Source of the DNA: Sceloporus undulatus
Taxonomy: Eukaryota > Chordata > Lepidosauria > Squamata > Phrynosomatidae
Direction of reading: 5' to 3'
Assembly: GCF_019175285.1 (NCBI RefSeq)
Contig: NC_056524.1
Span: 154,804,070 to 154,868,069, forward strand
DNA length: 64,000 nt
Within the stretch, counting starts at the first letter, position 1, and each line of letters begins with the position of its first letter. Below the pieces are notes generated by a model. The model saw only the letters and a list, made by a program, of their open reading frames with translations, was not told the DNA's origin and did no database searches. Of the stretch, positions 24,698 to 36,821 are shown piece by piece. Both the position numbers and the translations under genes were made by a program.

Positions 24698-25634
24698 GTA
24701 ATGGGTCTGTTTAAGTCAAGAGTAAAAGAGAATTTACAACTGTGACTCAAACTAGCCGTTACATTGGCATACCTCATACAGTATTTTCAAAGATAATGGG
24801 AACAGGGGATGTAGGGTAACATATAGAGGTAGAATGAGGTTGTTTAATTCTCCCCATGCCCCCCTCCTTCTCCTCCTCCTTTTACAAATGCTGCTTCTCT
24901 GAGTTCCAATAAGATGGGAGATCTAGATGGAAGGGTGGCCAGAAGGAAGGAAGGATTTCCTACTTCCAACCCTTGTTCACTTGCTTGTCTGTTCCAGGCT
25001 AGATTTCATTGGAGTAGCTAAGGCTGTTTGTTCAGAACCCTGAATGTGGTCTACTTGACATTCTACTAGGTGTGCTATATGACATATTTCTAAGTACATG
25101 AATGTACATGTGTGTATGCATGTGTACACATGTATGTGCTTTGAAGAAATCAAGCACTAATGTGAAGTGACTTCATAGTTTTTGGTCTGGGAAGATACGA
25201 TTCATTGCATCTTATTCTGTTTCTTCACCAACTATTATGAAATCATGATGCTTCAGAGCTGTGGAAAATACTATCCACACAATACATACACATAACAAGC
25301 TATTTCCTTTAATTGGAATGATGACCTAACTCCCAGTGAAAAACAGGAGGATTATATAAGTGGTGGGTGTTTTGTTTATGGTGTATGTCTGTGTGCAAAA
25401 CTCATGGAAACTTATTTTTGTTCAGAAGATATTTGCCCTTTTCAAATAGACTTATCTGTGTTTAATTAAGAACAATGATTCAATATAATATGATGGTTTT
25501 AGTTTATACTTTCCTGACCCCATTTGGGTGCCAAGAAAGAAAGAAAATGATACATGTATAAAAGGCACAAGTAAGATACACACTAAGGATGTTGCACCAT
25601 CAGTCCTGGGCCCAGAAAACACAGTAAAATCCCT
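24698..25634. other. Intergenic, no recognised gene
   Basis: Unrecognised sequence. A small alternating GTACATGTG/CATGTGTACAC palindrome lies at 25096-25138. Confidence 0.5.
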
Positions 25635-25765
25635 TAAGCAGGAGCGGGGAATGTTTGGCCCTCCAGATGTTTTCAGCTTCAACTTTCAGAAGGCCAACTG
25701 GCATGACCAATGATGAAGAATTGAGGGAGTTGTAGTTCAAAACATTTGGAGAGCAAAACCTTTTC
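25635..25765. repeat. Palindromic MITE (CCTCCAGATGTTTT family)
   Basis: Left arm GGCCCTCCAGATGTTTTCAG, right arm GGGAGTTGTAGTTCAAAACATTTGGAGAGC. The centre GCCAACTGGCATGACCAATG is characteristic of a very common reptile palindrome. Diverged relatives occur at 8280-8345, 8690-8735 and 53060-53190. Confidence 0.7.
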
Positions 25766-25934
25766 TACCCCATTGGTTAGTGCTTGTTCCCATGTCAATG
25801 GGGAAAAGAATATGCCCCAGGTTTCATTTGAACTTTGAAAGAGCTCTCTGAAGTTGGATAGAAGGGTTTAGCAACTTGGATAGTTCTTTACATTCAACAT
25901 AAAATTTGGAGCAAATCCATCATTCCATTGACAC

Positions 25935-26154
25935 ATTGCCCTATACAGTTATGGTGTTATGATTCCACTAACTGCCACGGTTGCATCCTGTGGAATCCTA
26001 GCTTTGTAGTTTGAGGTGGCAATAGAGTTGCTCCCTGGATGAGAATTATAAATGCCTCTCCCTATACTTCAAATCCTGGGACTCCATAGGATGAAACCAT
26101 GGCAGTTGAAGTGGAATCACAACACTATACTTGTGTAGTATGAAAAGGCCCATA
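25935..26154. mobile_element. hAT-like MITE (TTTAACTGCYATRGC family)
   Basis: Left GCCCTATACAGTTATGGTGT with ATGATTCCACTAACTGCCAC. Right CCATGGCAGTTGAAGTGGAA then TGTGTAGTATGAAAAGGCCC. Inverted terminal symmetry is clear. Confidence 0.72.
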
Positions 26155-27254
26155 GGAGGCATCACACCACTACTGTAATTAATCAAACCACTTTTTGAAT
26201 GTGGACGACAGAGCAATCCTGTGGCTATGTTCACATTCCAAATATGAATCAGTCTGAATACTAAAAGTGTCAAAGCATCAGGCAACATACTAGAAAGTGT
26301 TAAAATGAATGTTCAACAGGCCTTTCTAAATGAAACACCTTTTCACTGTGGAAGCTTGAGAAATTGGATACTTCAGATTCTGCAAGTCATTTCATTTTAT
26401 GATGGAACTTTTCTCTTTCAAAGAGATTCCAAATGCATTAATTTTAGGATTAGATAGTATGTTGAGATACTGAATGTATGATTCTACATTGCCCGGCACA
26501 GCTTCTCCCCCTTCTTACACATACAACCTCTGTCCCTCCTGCTGGTGAGCTTTCACAGAGATTTAGAGGCTGAGGAAGGACAGCAGGAGACAGCCAGGCA
26601 GCATCCAGTTGTCCTTCTGCAGGTTGACACATCTTATGAAACCTCCAGAGGATCCTTGGGAGGTCCAGAAGAATATTTTCTTCATAATGACACTGGCTGC
26701 AGAAAGGCAGCTGAATGCTCCACTGCTGCCCTCCTGCTCAGTCTTCTGTTAGCTACTAAATAGCTTGGGAGCCAGTTACATGGGAAGGTATTTATTATGC
26801 AAAAGAGATACTGGTTTCCTCCTAGTACAATCACAACAATGTATGCAGAGTAATGCTGGTATAATATGACATTGTAGCCTCAGTCCTGTTTCTAATCCCA
26901 AGAAGAACAAGCGTCATACTGATTCAATGAGTTGACTCTAGTTGAGCCTACGAACAGAATTCAGGTCCATGTCAGTTCATGTCACTAAAAGATGCCCATC
27001 AAAAAGTGTATAAATGTGTATTGTGTAAGAAACTGAGTCTGTAAAGGTCGGCTGGAATCCTCTGTGCATACATTGCTATGTAACCATGGATGTTACACAG
27101 TGAATCCTAGGCCAAGCCGCCTCCTATCCCCATTTACTGGACAGCAGCCACTGCAATTGATATGGGGCTGTTCCCCTCTTCCTTGGCAAATAGCTGACTA
27201 ACATTTCCACCTATATCCAGGGGTAGCCATTCTGGCTATATAGTAAAGTACAAT
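26155..27254. other. Intergenic, no recognised feature
   Basis: About 1.1 kb without a nameable repeat or a convincing coding frame. Confidence 0.5.
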
Positions 27255-27397
27255 AACATCCAAAATCCACCAAACAGAAATAACTGTATTGGAGCAACCA
27301 AAAATGTATAATATATATGTTGCAAGCTTTCAAAGCTCCACTGGCGTCTTTCTCAGGCCCAATAAATTTATTGTTGCTTGGTGGATTTTGAATGTAC
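27255..27397 (-). repeat. Family C inverted-repeat element with hammerhead-like core
   Basis: Outer ends CATCCAAAATCCACCAAACA and, on the far side, GCTTGGTGGATTTTGAATG form an inverted repeat. On the minus strand CTGAGAA (27350-27356) is followed by AGACGCCAGTGGAGCTTT and GAAA (27328-27331), then GCTTGCAAC. Same family as 56815-56930 and 6120-6265. Confidence 0.65.
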
Positions 27398-27834
27398 ACT
27401 CCCACCTATGTACATGGAGCAAACCATCCCTGTCACAATCCCCACTTGCAGCGGTGATTATTCACATGGGGGTGGTAAGTGGGGATGGGGGAGCAGCCTT
27501 GGGCCAGGGTTCATTTTGAAACTGTGTAACTTCTCATTTAAAAACAAATGAAAATCAAAGCATTTTTTGCTTTTTAAATTCAATTTTGGGAGGTGGTTGG
27601 CCTAGGGACATACCTTGTTTTAGCTGGGCTTGTGCTTCCCCAGATGTGCTGTTCTTCCATGTTGAGATGGATTTTGTTGTTGCTCTGATGAGTCTTAGGA
27701 CCTGCAAAACAGCCTTCAGAGTGAGGGCAGCACACAGCATGAAGACAACACGTTTCTTGCCGCTGCCATGTTTTTCCGACAGCACATTTTATTTCTAACA
27801 TTTCATCTGAATCTGCAACTGGCATCTTCAGAGA

Positions 27835-27930
27835 AATCTTGCAGCATTTTTGAGACTAACTAAAATAAAGAATATGGAAGCATGAGCTTTCATAGACTTA
27901 AGTCTACTTCCTCAGATGCATTTGGTGTTC
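27835..27930 (-). repeat. Family A repeat with well-preserved hammerhead-like core
   Basis: The minus strand reads CTGAGGA (27909-27915), A, GTAGAC-TTAA-GTCTAT (a 6-bp stem with a 4-nt loop, 27892-27907), GAAA (27888-27891), then GCTCATGC, which can close as a 2-3 bp hairpin. These are the conserved positions of a hammerhead ribozyme in the right order. The outer TTTTGAGACTAAC block is shared with 61094-61107. Confidence 0.7.
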
Positions 27931-29108
27931 TGTAAGTTTCTTAAGTATGTATAAAGTTTGCTTGAGCATGCAGTTCTATTTGTTTGGCTGATGTATAATG
28001 GCTGTATTCTGTGGATTATTATGAAAGTAGAATTTCACATGATATCTGTTCACATCATCATGCATTGCACATTCATTGCATAGTTGCATGTGATTACATA
28101 TTAAAGTGAAATATCCATTTGGTTGTGCAACGTTACAATTCTGCAACCAGATGTCACAGCACAACTCAGGCATGATTTCATAAGTGTAAAGTTATGTTTA
28201 ATCTCATGCATGCAAGATTGTGGCCCATATTTAATGACTTACAAACAAGCCAGGATATATTACTATGGCAAGCTGACTCAGTATCCTGGCTTGTTCAAAA
28301 GCTATTTGCTACAGTTTCCAGGTTCAGACATAATGAAAGCCCATAGTTAAATTAAGACATCTTGGTATGTGTTCTGGCTGCTGCTTGCTCATCTTGGTTC
28401 TAGATAGTATCATCTATTCTTTTTCGGGGAAGACTTGCCTTAAAGGATTTGCAGAGGGGATGGTTGAAGAGTAGGATACACATAGAAATGGTGGAGCTAC
28501 AGGGAAGTCAAATAATCAAGGCGCACACATAAACACACTGTCAAGATAACAAATGACATCACTAAGATAGAACTTGGGGCCCTACTAAGCAAAGAATCCT
28601 TAGTCAGCAGTGGCATGCTGTGGCAATACTGTATTATTTTAACCCAATTTACTGCATGATATGAAATTAAGACTACTTTTTAGAGGTTTATATTCTCAAA
28701 AATAACACGAACCTAGTTTACATTAACTGCAGGTAGACAAAGAAAGAAGCAGAAGCAGCTGTGTTTCAGTCTACAGAGAAATGTGACCCGCAGTGATTAA
28801 TAAAATCCTTTAAGGAGGATCTAGTTCCAGAATCAGCAGCTGATTTTGTATTAATTCAGAATTTTAAGCATGCAGATTAGCTGGGACCCTAACATGTGAT
28901 GTGGATCAGGACCTTTGAACCTGTAATATATGTTATCAGACAGTGTAATATATATTATGTAAAGTATTACCAAACAGTGATCCTTATTCTGGCATTTCTG
29001 TGTGGCAGTACATTTAACAAATGCTGAAAGGACTGAGATCCAGCATGGGACTGCAGTATTAATGCATTTGTGTGAGAGTCAAAGTCTAAAAGATATCCAG
29101 AATTAGTA
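27931..29108. other. Intergenic, no recognised feature
   Basis: Unrecognised A+T-rich sequence. There is weak inverted symmetry around 28030-28160 (TGCATTGCACATTCATTGCA against TTCTGCAACCAG), too diverged to classify. Confidence 0.45.
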
Positions 29109-30422
29109 AGAGAGGTGTCCAGTGACTCCGCGGACTCAGTTATAATGGATCATTTTGAGTTTGTAAATACCAATGAAGTGGACAAACTCCTTGGAAGTGT
29201 AAAGAGGATGACGTGCTCTCTCAATCCTTGCCCATCATGGCTGACGGTTGAGGAGGGGATGTAATAAAAACTTTATTACATCTCATAATTAACACATCCC
29301 TTAAAGATGCTGTTTAACATGTACATGAAACCATTGGGAGAGATCATCCGGAGACATGGGGAGCAGTGTTATCAGTCCTCTGATGACACCCAAATCTACT
29401 TCTCTATGTCTCTGACTGATGCAGTGACTAAGAATAGCATCTCTCCTCTGGATGTCTGTCTTAAGTCGGTAATGGGCTGGATGAGGGAAAACAAACTCAA
29501 GCTGATTCCAGAGAAAACGGAGGTGCTTGTGATAGATTCCCCAAATCCAGGGGTGGAGATCTGTCCACCAGTCCTGGACAGGGTCACACTTCCCCTAAAG
29601 GAAGAAGTTCACAGTTTTGGGGTACTTCTGGATCCACCTCTACAGTTATCATCTCAAGTAGATGCAATGGCCAGAAGTGCCTGGTATCAACTTTGGTTGA
29701 TATGCCATCTGTGTCCCTACCTGGACTGAAAGGACCTTGAAGCAGTGGTACTTGCACTGGTAATCTCTTGTCTTGATTTCTATAATGCGCATTAGGCTAC
29801 CTTTGTACCAAGTTTGGAAACTTCAATTGGTGCAAAATGCGGCAATCAGACTGGTCACCGGAACACCTAGGTCAGACCACATAACACCAGTACTAAAATT
29901 GCTTCACTGGCTGCCGATTAGTTTCCGGGCACAGTACAAAGTGTTGGTTATTACCTTTAAAGCCCTACATGGCTTGGGCCCAGTTACTTGAAGGAACACC
30001 TCTCCCTACACAATCTGCCCCACATTTCAGAACAAGTGGGAAGAACCTATTGCATTATCCAAAGACTAGACTAAGATCAACTTCCCACAGGGCATTTACT
30101 GCTATGGCTCCCAAATTGTGGAATGGCTTGCCGGAGGAGATCTGTCTTATTACCACTTTAGATGCTTTCAAGAAGGCACTCAAGATGGATCTCTTCCAGT
30201 GAGCCTATCCCCCTGATCTGCTATAACAATTATAAGAAGACACTTCATATTGAGCATGTATTGGAAGTTAGATGTTGATATGGAAGTTTTATAGGACCGA
30301 TCTATTGTTGTGTTTTTTGAATTTTATGTCATATAAATGAATTTTAACTGAATTGTAATTTTAAATTTACTGTTTGACTCCTGCCTCAATCCGCAGGGAG
30401 AGGTGGGAAATATATCAATAAA

Positions 30423-30473
<51 letters not shown>

Positions 30474-30475
30474 TA
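29109..30475 (+). mobile_element. L2 LINE 3' part, internally deleted
   Basis: Reverse-transcriptase palm sequence LFNMYMKPLGEIIRRHGEQC with SSDDTQIYFS (the YADD position altered to SSDD), GWMRENKLKLIPEKTEVLVI, then KLQLVQNAAIRLVTGTPRSD, HITPVLKLLHWLPISFRAQY and KALHGLGP. It ends in a (TTA)n tail after GGGAGAGGTGGGAAATATAT. The part between about 29255 and 29305 jumps from an early ORF2 region to the palm, so an internal segment has been lost. Several stops and frame breaks. Confidence 0.92.
30423..30474. repeat. (TTA)n microsatellite, L2 tail
   Basis: About 17 uninterrupted units at the 3' end of the L2 copy. Confidence 0.95.
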
Positions 30476-30691
30476 ATCCTATAAATATGCCCATTTCATC
30501 AGTCTTATTTTGGTCTCGGTTGAGTTCAGACAACCACTCTGTTGATTTTTTTCCTTTACTCCTCAGCACATGCAGGCCAATCGAGGTCCAGACTATGTGC
30601 TGAGCCAGATTAATTCATTACTTCCCCTGACTGGAGTTCCATCCCTGAACCTGGTAAAGTATCACCTTCTGCTATTCTGAATGTCTTTTCT

Positions 30692-30933
30692 TGGAGCCCT
30701 GGTGGCAAAGTGATTAAATGACTGTACTGCAGTCACTCACTCACAAATCACAAAGTTGTGAGTTCAATACCAGCCAAGGGCTTAGAGTCAACTCGCCTTG
30801 CATCCTTCCATAGGTCACTAAAATGAGTACCCAGCTGGTTGGGGGCAATTAGCTTACACTTTGTAAATTGCTTAGGGAGTGCTTAAATGCACTGATAAAT
30901 GATATAGAAATGTACTTGCTATTGCTATTGCTA
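30692..30933 (+). repeat. Sauria-type SINE
   Basis: Head GGAGCCCTGGTGGCAAAGTG and box B GTTGTGAGTTCAATACCAGC. Body AAAATGAGTACCCAGCTGGT and TTGGGGGCAATTAGCTTACA. Tail GATAAATGATATAGAAATGT and (TTGCTA)n. Near full length. Confidence 0.92.
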
Positions 30934-32339
30934 AATCCTCCAATCTGCTCTCCGTTACTGCCTTTACATCATTAGTTCTTGTATATGTGTGTGAGTGCAT
31001 GTACTAAATAAAACTAAACTAAATTGGAATCTGCAGTCTGAAGTTCTTTGGTTTGGAACCATTATACATAGTCTAGAACCCAGCTTTTAAAAAGTTGCCT
31101 GAAGCCCTCTCAGTGCTTCCCATTGAGCTAAATTCATTCCCCCACTGAATACAATTGTGGGTGCCCTACTGGGACCTTTGCATTTTGGGTAATAATGTCA
31201 TCCCAATGTTTCCATACAATCTGGTGACTTGTAAAAGATATGCTTCCCAATATGCCTCCCAAATTTCATTTTTAAAAAATATTTCGGAAATTATCTCATA
31301 GACCCAATGCCTTCTTTTTGTTGGTTGTCTAATCAGATCTTGGTAGGAAGCCATTCCATGTAGCTAGTTAGTTTTCATTCCACTTGTATTGTAAGGCAAC
31401 AACATTACTCCCCGAATGCAGACTAGAGTAGATCCAAGATCTAGAGCAGTAGTGGGCAAAGGTGGCTTGTGGCTTGTATGTGGCTACAGGGGTGCTTTTG
31501 TGGTCCCCAAGCCACAACTATTGCTCCATAAAATATCCATATGCACTCTAGTGGGTGTGGAGGACATTTATATCACATTTGGAGCCCCCCATTAACGTGG
31601 TTCTTCAGAGGGATTTGTGCAACCAACAGAACATTACTTTTTTAAAATATTGTTTCAAGCAAGTCCTAAAGCAGCTCTTGTTCCCCTCTTCTTTTAAACT
31701 TTGTTTTAAAAATCCTAACTGATCAATGGGGCTTCAATCACTGTATAAATAGATTTAAAACTTTATTTTACTTTATTTTAATTTTAAAGCTTACTTACAC
31801 TTTTGTTTTTTTTCAGGTCTTTTCCAGTTAAAACTAATGAACTATCTGTTATGCTAATTGCTATGTTTTTAGGCTACTAACTGGGAGCTTAAAAAAAAAT
31901 CATTATACTGTATTAGGGATAGCTAAGTGGTGACCTGAAGCAACTCTGCCTGGTCCTGGTAGGCCTGTGAGATTCCTGAGAATGCAGATGTTGTTAAAAT
32001 CAACAGGAAATCTGCCCTATTGGGAAAGATTTATTGTTTTGACCCCAAATGACACACTATCCTAGAGATCCATTATTGTATCCTCAGACACATTTGTTTT
32101 CCCATTAAGCCACATGCACAAGGGCACCATGGTTTATTCAATTCAAGTCAGGGCAATTGCAAAATGGTATGTTTAAATGTCTTTGGCACCCACATGATTT
32201 GCCAACCTAAATTATTCTCTGACGCTCAGAATTATAATTGCCAGATTCCTTAGAAGGCAGTCTTGGTTTTAAAAAGCCATAACTTGCCCTCTTAGGACAA
32301 ATCTTGTGTATAACTTTATTGTGATGATGGGAGAAAAGA
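30934..32339. other. Intergenic with one possible old hAT fragment
   Basis: 31445-31615 starts AGCAGTAGTGGGCAAAGG, reminiscent of hAT terminal repeats (the AGGGGTGGGCAAA type), but I cannot see a matching right end. The rest is unrecognised. Confidence 0.4.
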
Positions 32340-32945
32340 GAAATTATGGCCACAGAGAATCTACACAAATTCAACTTAGACAATGAAGAAACAGAAATAG
32401 TAAAAGAGTTCTCATACTGTACCTGCAATCAAAAATTGATAGAAATGGGGACCGCAGCAAGAAAATCAGAAGAAGATAAAGATGCAACTCAGCACAAAAG
32501 TTACAATCATACAAGCCATTGTATTCCCTATTACCATTTATGGATGTGAGATCTGGACAGTTAAGAAACAAGATAGGAAGAAAATCAATTCATTTGAAAT
32601 GTGGTGCTGGAGAAGAGTGCTGAGGATTCCATGGACAAATAAATGAGTCTTAGAGCAGATCAAGCCAGAAATCTCTCTGAAAGCCAAGATTACAAAACAT
32701 AGGCTGTCATATTTCAGACACATCATGAGAAGGTACGACTCACTGAAAAAACCAATAATGGTAGGAAAGGTGGAGGGAAGTAGAAAGAGAGGAAGGCCAC
32801 ATGCTAAATGGATGGACTCTTTTAAGGAGGTCATGAATATGAATGTACAGCAACTAAGCAGAGCAGTGGAGGATAGAGGGGTCTTGGAGACGTCTCATGC
32901 ACAGGGTTGCCCTGGGTCGAGATTTACTTGAGGCAGTTAACAACA
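32340..32945 (+). mobile_element. BovB/RTE LINE 3' fragment
   Basis: Frames include NEETEIVKEFSYC, then in shifted frames CGAGAAGAGTGCTGAGGATT (WCWRRVLRIPW region), a YFRHIMRRYDSLKKPIMVGK-like run and KVEGSRKRGRPHAKWMD. The 3' end reads GGGTTGCCCTGGGTCGAGAT and TTACTTGAGGCAG. Same element type as 20455-22078, shorter. Confidence 0.85.
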
Positions 32946-35918
32946 AAAAAGATGCATTTAGAGATAATAAAGTTGTTTCAATATGTTCTTACAATTAAAT
33001 CTTAGTAATTCAGTCTTCAGTTCCTTAGGTAGGACTGATCTTGTTAAATTTATTTACTTACCTGATTAAAATTATTTTGGGCTGGCTTTATAGATAGAGT
33101 CCTCCCAAAGCTATGCAGAGTTTGGGTTCTTGTAATTAAGAGAAATACAATACAAGAACTTGAAAAGTAAAGATAAATGTATTCCTGTCATGTAAGGATT
33201 TTCAACCAGGAGGCTCCAGGACTTTGTTCTCTCACAGTCAGTTATCTCTTTTCATTGATTGTCCAGACTGCTTGTCTCCAAATGTTGTTAAAATCAACAG
33301 GAAATCTGTCCTGTCTAGGAAGAATTATTGTTTCCACCTCCACTACCCCATGGATAGGACCAAGGATACCTTTATGTATGTGTCTGGAGGATGAGTGAGG
33401 AAACCTTCAGCATCCCAGAAAGCGGGGGAAACTAAGAGCTCGAATTATCCCATGAGAAGTAACAGAAAGTTTAGTGATGGAACAGCTGTGTTCTCGCTCT
33501 CTTATTTTCACACTCTACAACAGAGATAAAGTCAAGTACATTTAATTTGTACTGAGGAAGGTTTCAAAACTTGGAAATTATTATGATCATTTATCTATGG
33601 TGCTTTATGTATTTGTTATTGTTATGTTTATTGTGTTATTGTTACGTTGTGTGCTATGTTTAGTATGGAGTATTTATGTTGATGTTTATATGTGATTTCT
33701 GTTTCTAATATTTGTATAATACAATTAATTTTAAAAAATGTTTTATTGAGGATAAAAAACAAAACAAAAACAAAACTAGGGAATTATTGGGAGCCCTGCT
33801 ATGCAGACAGTGGAATATTTGCTCATCTGATGAGGCAAATGGTTATGTAGATGCTCTATTCTGTTTTATTATATGTATATTCTTTTTTCCTGTAAAATTT
33901 TGAAGATAGTGCCTTCATAGAGGCAGTAGGGGAGGGGAGAATTGGAGTCAGAGTCAAAGGCTTTGTCTGCATGGATCAGGATACTCTGGGAGCAGCCTGG
34001 AGAATCCTGACCCCCATGGCTTTCCCGAGCTCCCCGCATTACCTGGCCCTCCATTTTCATGCTGAGGCAAGCGTCTGCATGAGTACCCCACTGAGCCACC
34101 CAGCAGGTCTGCCACCAGTGCAGATCACTTGCTTCTGAGGTCAGGTATATTTTTAAAAAGCATTGTAAGGGCGTTATGCTCTGGTTCTGGTACAGAATGT
34201 GCTGGACATCATCTGGACTGCTTACACCAGAATTGGGTTTTGGGCCATGTGCCCAAAATGATGCCAGAATGGGGCAGATGGGAGGGGGGACCTGCGAAGA
34301 CAAGGCCAGAGAGGAATGTTGAATGGGGGAAAATATGATGGAATCAAGGAAGTGATAAAAAGGAGGTACTGAGATAGGAGTTGTGTGAAGTGACAGTGAA
34401 GGAGACAGCTGTGGCCATTTGTTTGACTGACTTTCATCCAGCCCCATGAATTGATTCTTTATAAAGAGTAAGAGTGTTAAAGAGCACCATGAATGGGATG
34501 AAAGAACTAGATGATGCTTTTCTATCCCCAATCACTTTTTTCAAATGCAGTTTTGCTCCTATTAGGGGTTACTTGAAGGACTGCTGAGAGCAGGTTTGCT
34601 GTGAAAAAAAATGGGGTCTCACCAGCTATGTAGCCAGGTTTTTCAAACAGCAGAATGGGCCAGCCCTCTATGTTGCCAGTCCAGCTCAAGACTGGCTGGT
34701 ACAAATGAAACAGCAGGCCCTTCTCATGAGATGTGGGGCTTTACATAAGCCTGCCCGAGATGCTAAGAGCTGGCACCAGCTGTGCTTGCACCAGATGGGC
34801 CCTCATAGCAATTGGTATGTAATTTGAGGTCATTTTGCTGCATACCAAATTCTTGCAGGCTGGTTTGTTGTGAGCATGGCTGGTGTCTGCTCTTCCTGTT
34901 CTCACTAGAGCAAACATACAGGATTTGGGACCACTCTATCCCAAATACAAAAAAGATATGCAACATACTCAAGATTGGGCCCTCTTTTGGAGTTATTTGT
35001 ATTGACTCTCCATCACCACTGTTGGCCTTATTTGTGGTTCTTGTGAATCCAACCTAAATGGAAAAACACACCAAGTCAAAGTACAAGCTGGGTGTCTTCA
35101 CACACTTTGAATGTTTGCACCACAAATAATTGAATTGTCCAGAAGCAACTGACGGCGAGTAGTTTACTGGGCAGGTACACTAAGCTGTAGCTCCTGCCCC
35201 AATTAAATGGTTGACATTTTGGTATTCCCACAGTATAAGAGATACTGTGGGTTTCCTTTTTCCTTAAAATAGGAAATAGCTGTGGTAGCAGCACAGTAAA
35301 CATTGGCAAACTTTGGTTTATTGGGACAGCGTAGTAGCCTTAGGGAAGCCACAGAAGAAATGGCTGTCTTTTCACAGTCCATTCTGTCAAAGTGGTGGTG
35401 GAGAGCAGAAAGAAGTATGAAGTCATTTTAGAACCACCACAGAGACCGAATTCCTGCCTGTCTCATATAGAGTCCAAGCCAAAGTGAGAAGAATGGCTAG
35501 CATGCAGAAAATCCCAAGTTCAATGCTCCTGTTAATAATCTTGGGACTGAACTACATGATACATGGTATGAAGTTAAGTTGCTTTGCCCTTTTTGTTTAC
35601 AATTAAGTTGCAAGGTCTCAGTTCCATTGGAACAGACACGCATGGGAAGCTAAGACCCTTTGTCTGCTTGACAGCCACAAAGTGTTGACAAAGGGCAACT
35701 TCCTAGCTCCAAATATGCTTTGGCGTCTCACATTAGTGCTCGACCACATCTAGTAAAGATGTGAATCAGCTTTAGATGACTGGAGGCAGCTACTAAGGAA
35801 ATAACATGGAGAGAAAATAAATACTCCTTCCGTACTGGGCTATTTTTATTTGTTTGCTTGGAGGGCTGTAGTCTTGAATTGAGTTGACTGCCAGGCAAAT
35901 TGGATAGGACTAGTTGTT
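32946..35918. other. Intergenic, no supported gene
   Basis: The 220-codon antisense frame at 33869-34531 has no recognisable domain and no conserved-looking composition. An old DNA-element fragment may lie near 33955-34270. Otherwise unrecognised. Confidence 0.5.
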
Positions 35919-36131
35919 ATAAATACCACCTGATCCTACCTGCTCTTGGAAGCTAAGCAGAGCCAACCCTGGTTAGTACTTGGATTGGACACAGCAAACA
36001 AATACAAGGTGCTGCAGGCTATATATAGAGGAAGGAACTGACAAAACCACCTGTGAGTATTCTTTGCCTAAGAAAACCTTATGGAGTCACTGTACGTTGA
36101 CAGGCAACTTGAAGGCACAGACACACATACA
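35919..36131 (+). repeat. 5S-rRNA-headed SINE
   Basis: 5S part: CTCTTGGAAGCTAAGCAGAG, CTGGTTAGTACTTGGATTGG and AGGTGCTGCAGGCTATA. Tail: GAGGAAGGAACTGACAAAAC, TCTTTGCCTAAGAAAACC, then GGAGTCACTGTACG and GGCAACTTGAAGGCACA, the end shared with the tRNA-headed SINEs. Confidence 0.88.
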
Positions 36132-36744
36132 GCTGATCAGCAAAGTATACATTTTCATCAGAGCAAAAATTGGATGAGGTCTTACAGTTATTTTGTGGAG
36201 CTATTTTGGTTCTGGTATGTCACTGTAATAAGGAATAAAATAAACAAAGGTTAAAGCTGGCCTGAATGGTAGCTTTTGTAGTATGTCATCTTACTTACCG
36301 TAAGGTCTTGAAAAAGTACTGTACTTGATTTTTGGTGACATGCAAAGGTATTACAATACTATTAATTAGTTTAAAAGGCAGACAGTTAATGCATTTATTT
36401 TCATAGGTAATCCTACTAAATATGAACCTGATCATTTAATAAACTCCAAGGTTTATGAGGAACAAATTAATCCAGAGCAAATGGTCTCGAGTGTTCTGTT
36501 CTTTACTGTGAAACACTTCAGTGTCATAGATCAGAAGGCATTACCTCATAGTCTCTAAATTCCTAACTGGTGACGTTCTAAAAAGAGATGTTACATTTTC
36601 AGAGACTCTTTCCTTTCTTTTCAGATTGGGCATGAAGAACTGTCTCTGGCACTTTACCATTCAGGCCAGCTTTTTATTCCTTATTACAGTGGCATACCAG
36701 TGGCATTTTAGTAACCTTAAATAAAGGGGATGATGTGATTATAA

Positions 36745-36760
36745 AGGAAGGAAGGAAGGA

Positions 36761-36820
<60 letters not shown>

Positions 36821-36821
36821 G
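36745..36821. repeat. (GGAA)n/(GAAA)n microsatellite
   Basis: Starts as AAGG repeats and turns into about 15 uninterrupted GAAA units. Confidence 0.95.

Noticed and set aside
33869-34531. 220-codon open frame on the minus strand
   Set aside because: No recognisable domain, low-complexity Ser/Pro/His content, and no splice or promoter context. It looks like chance openness.
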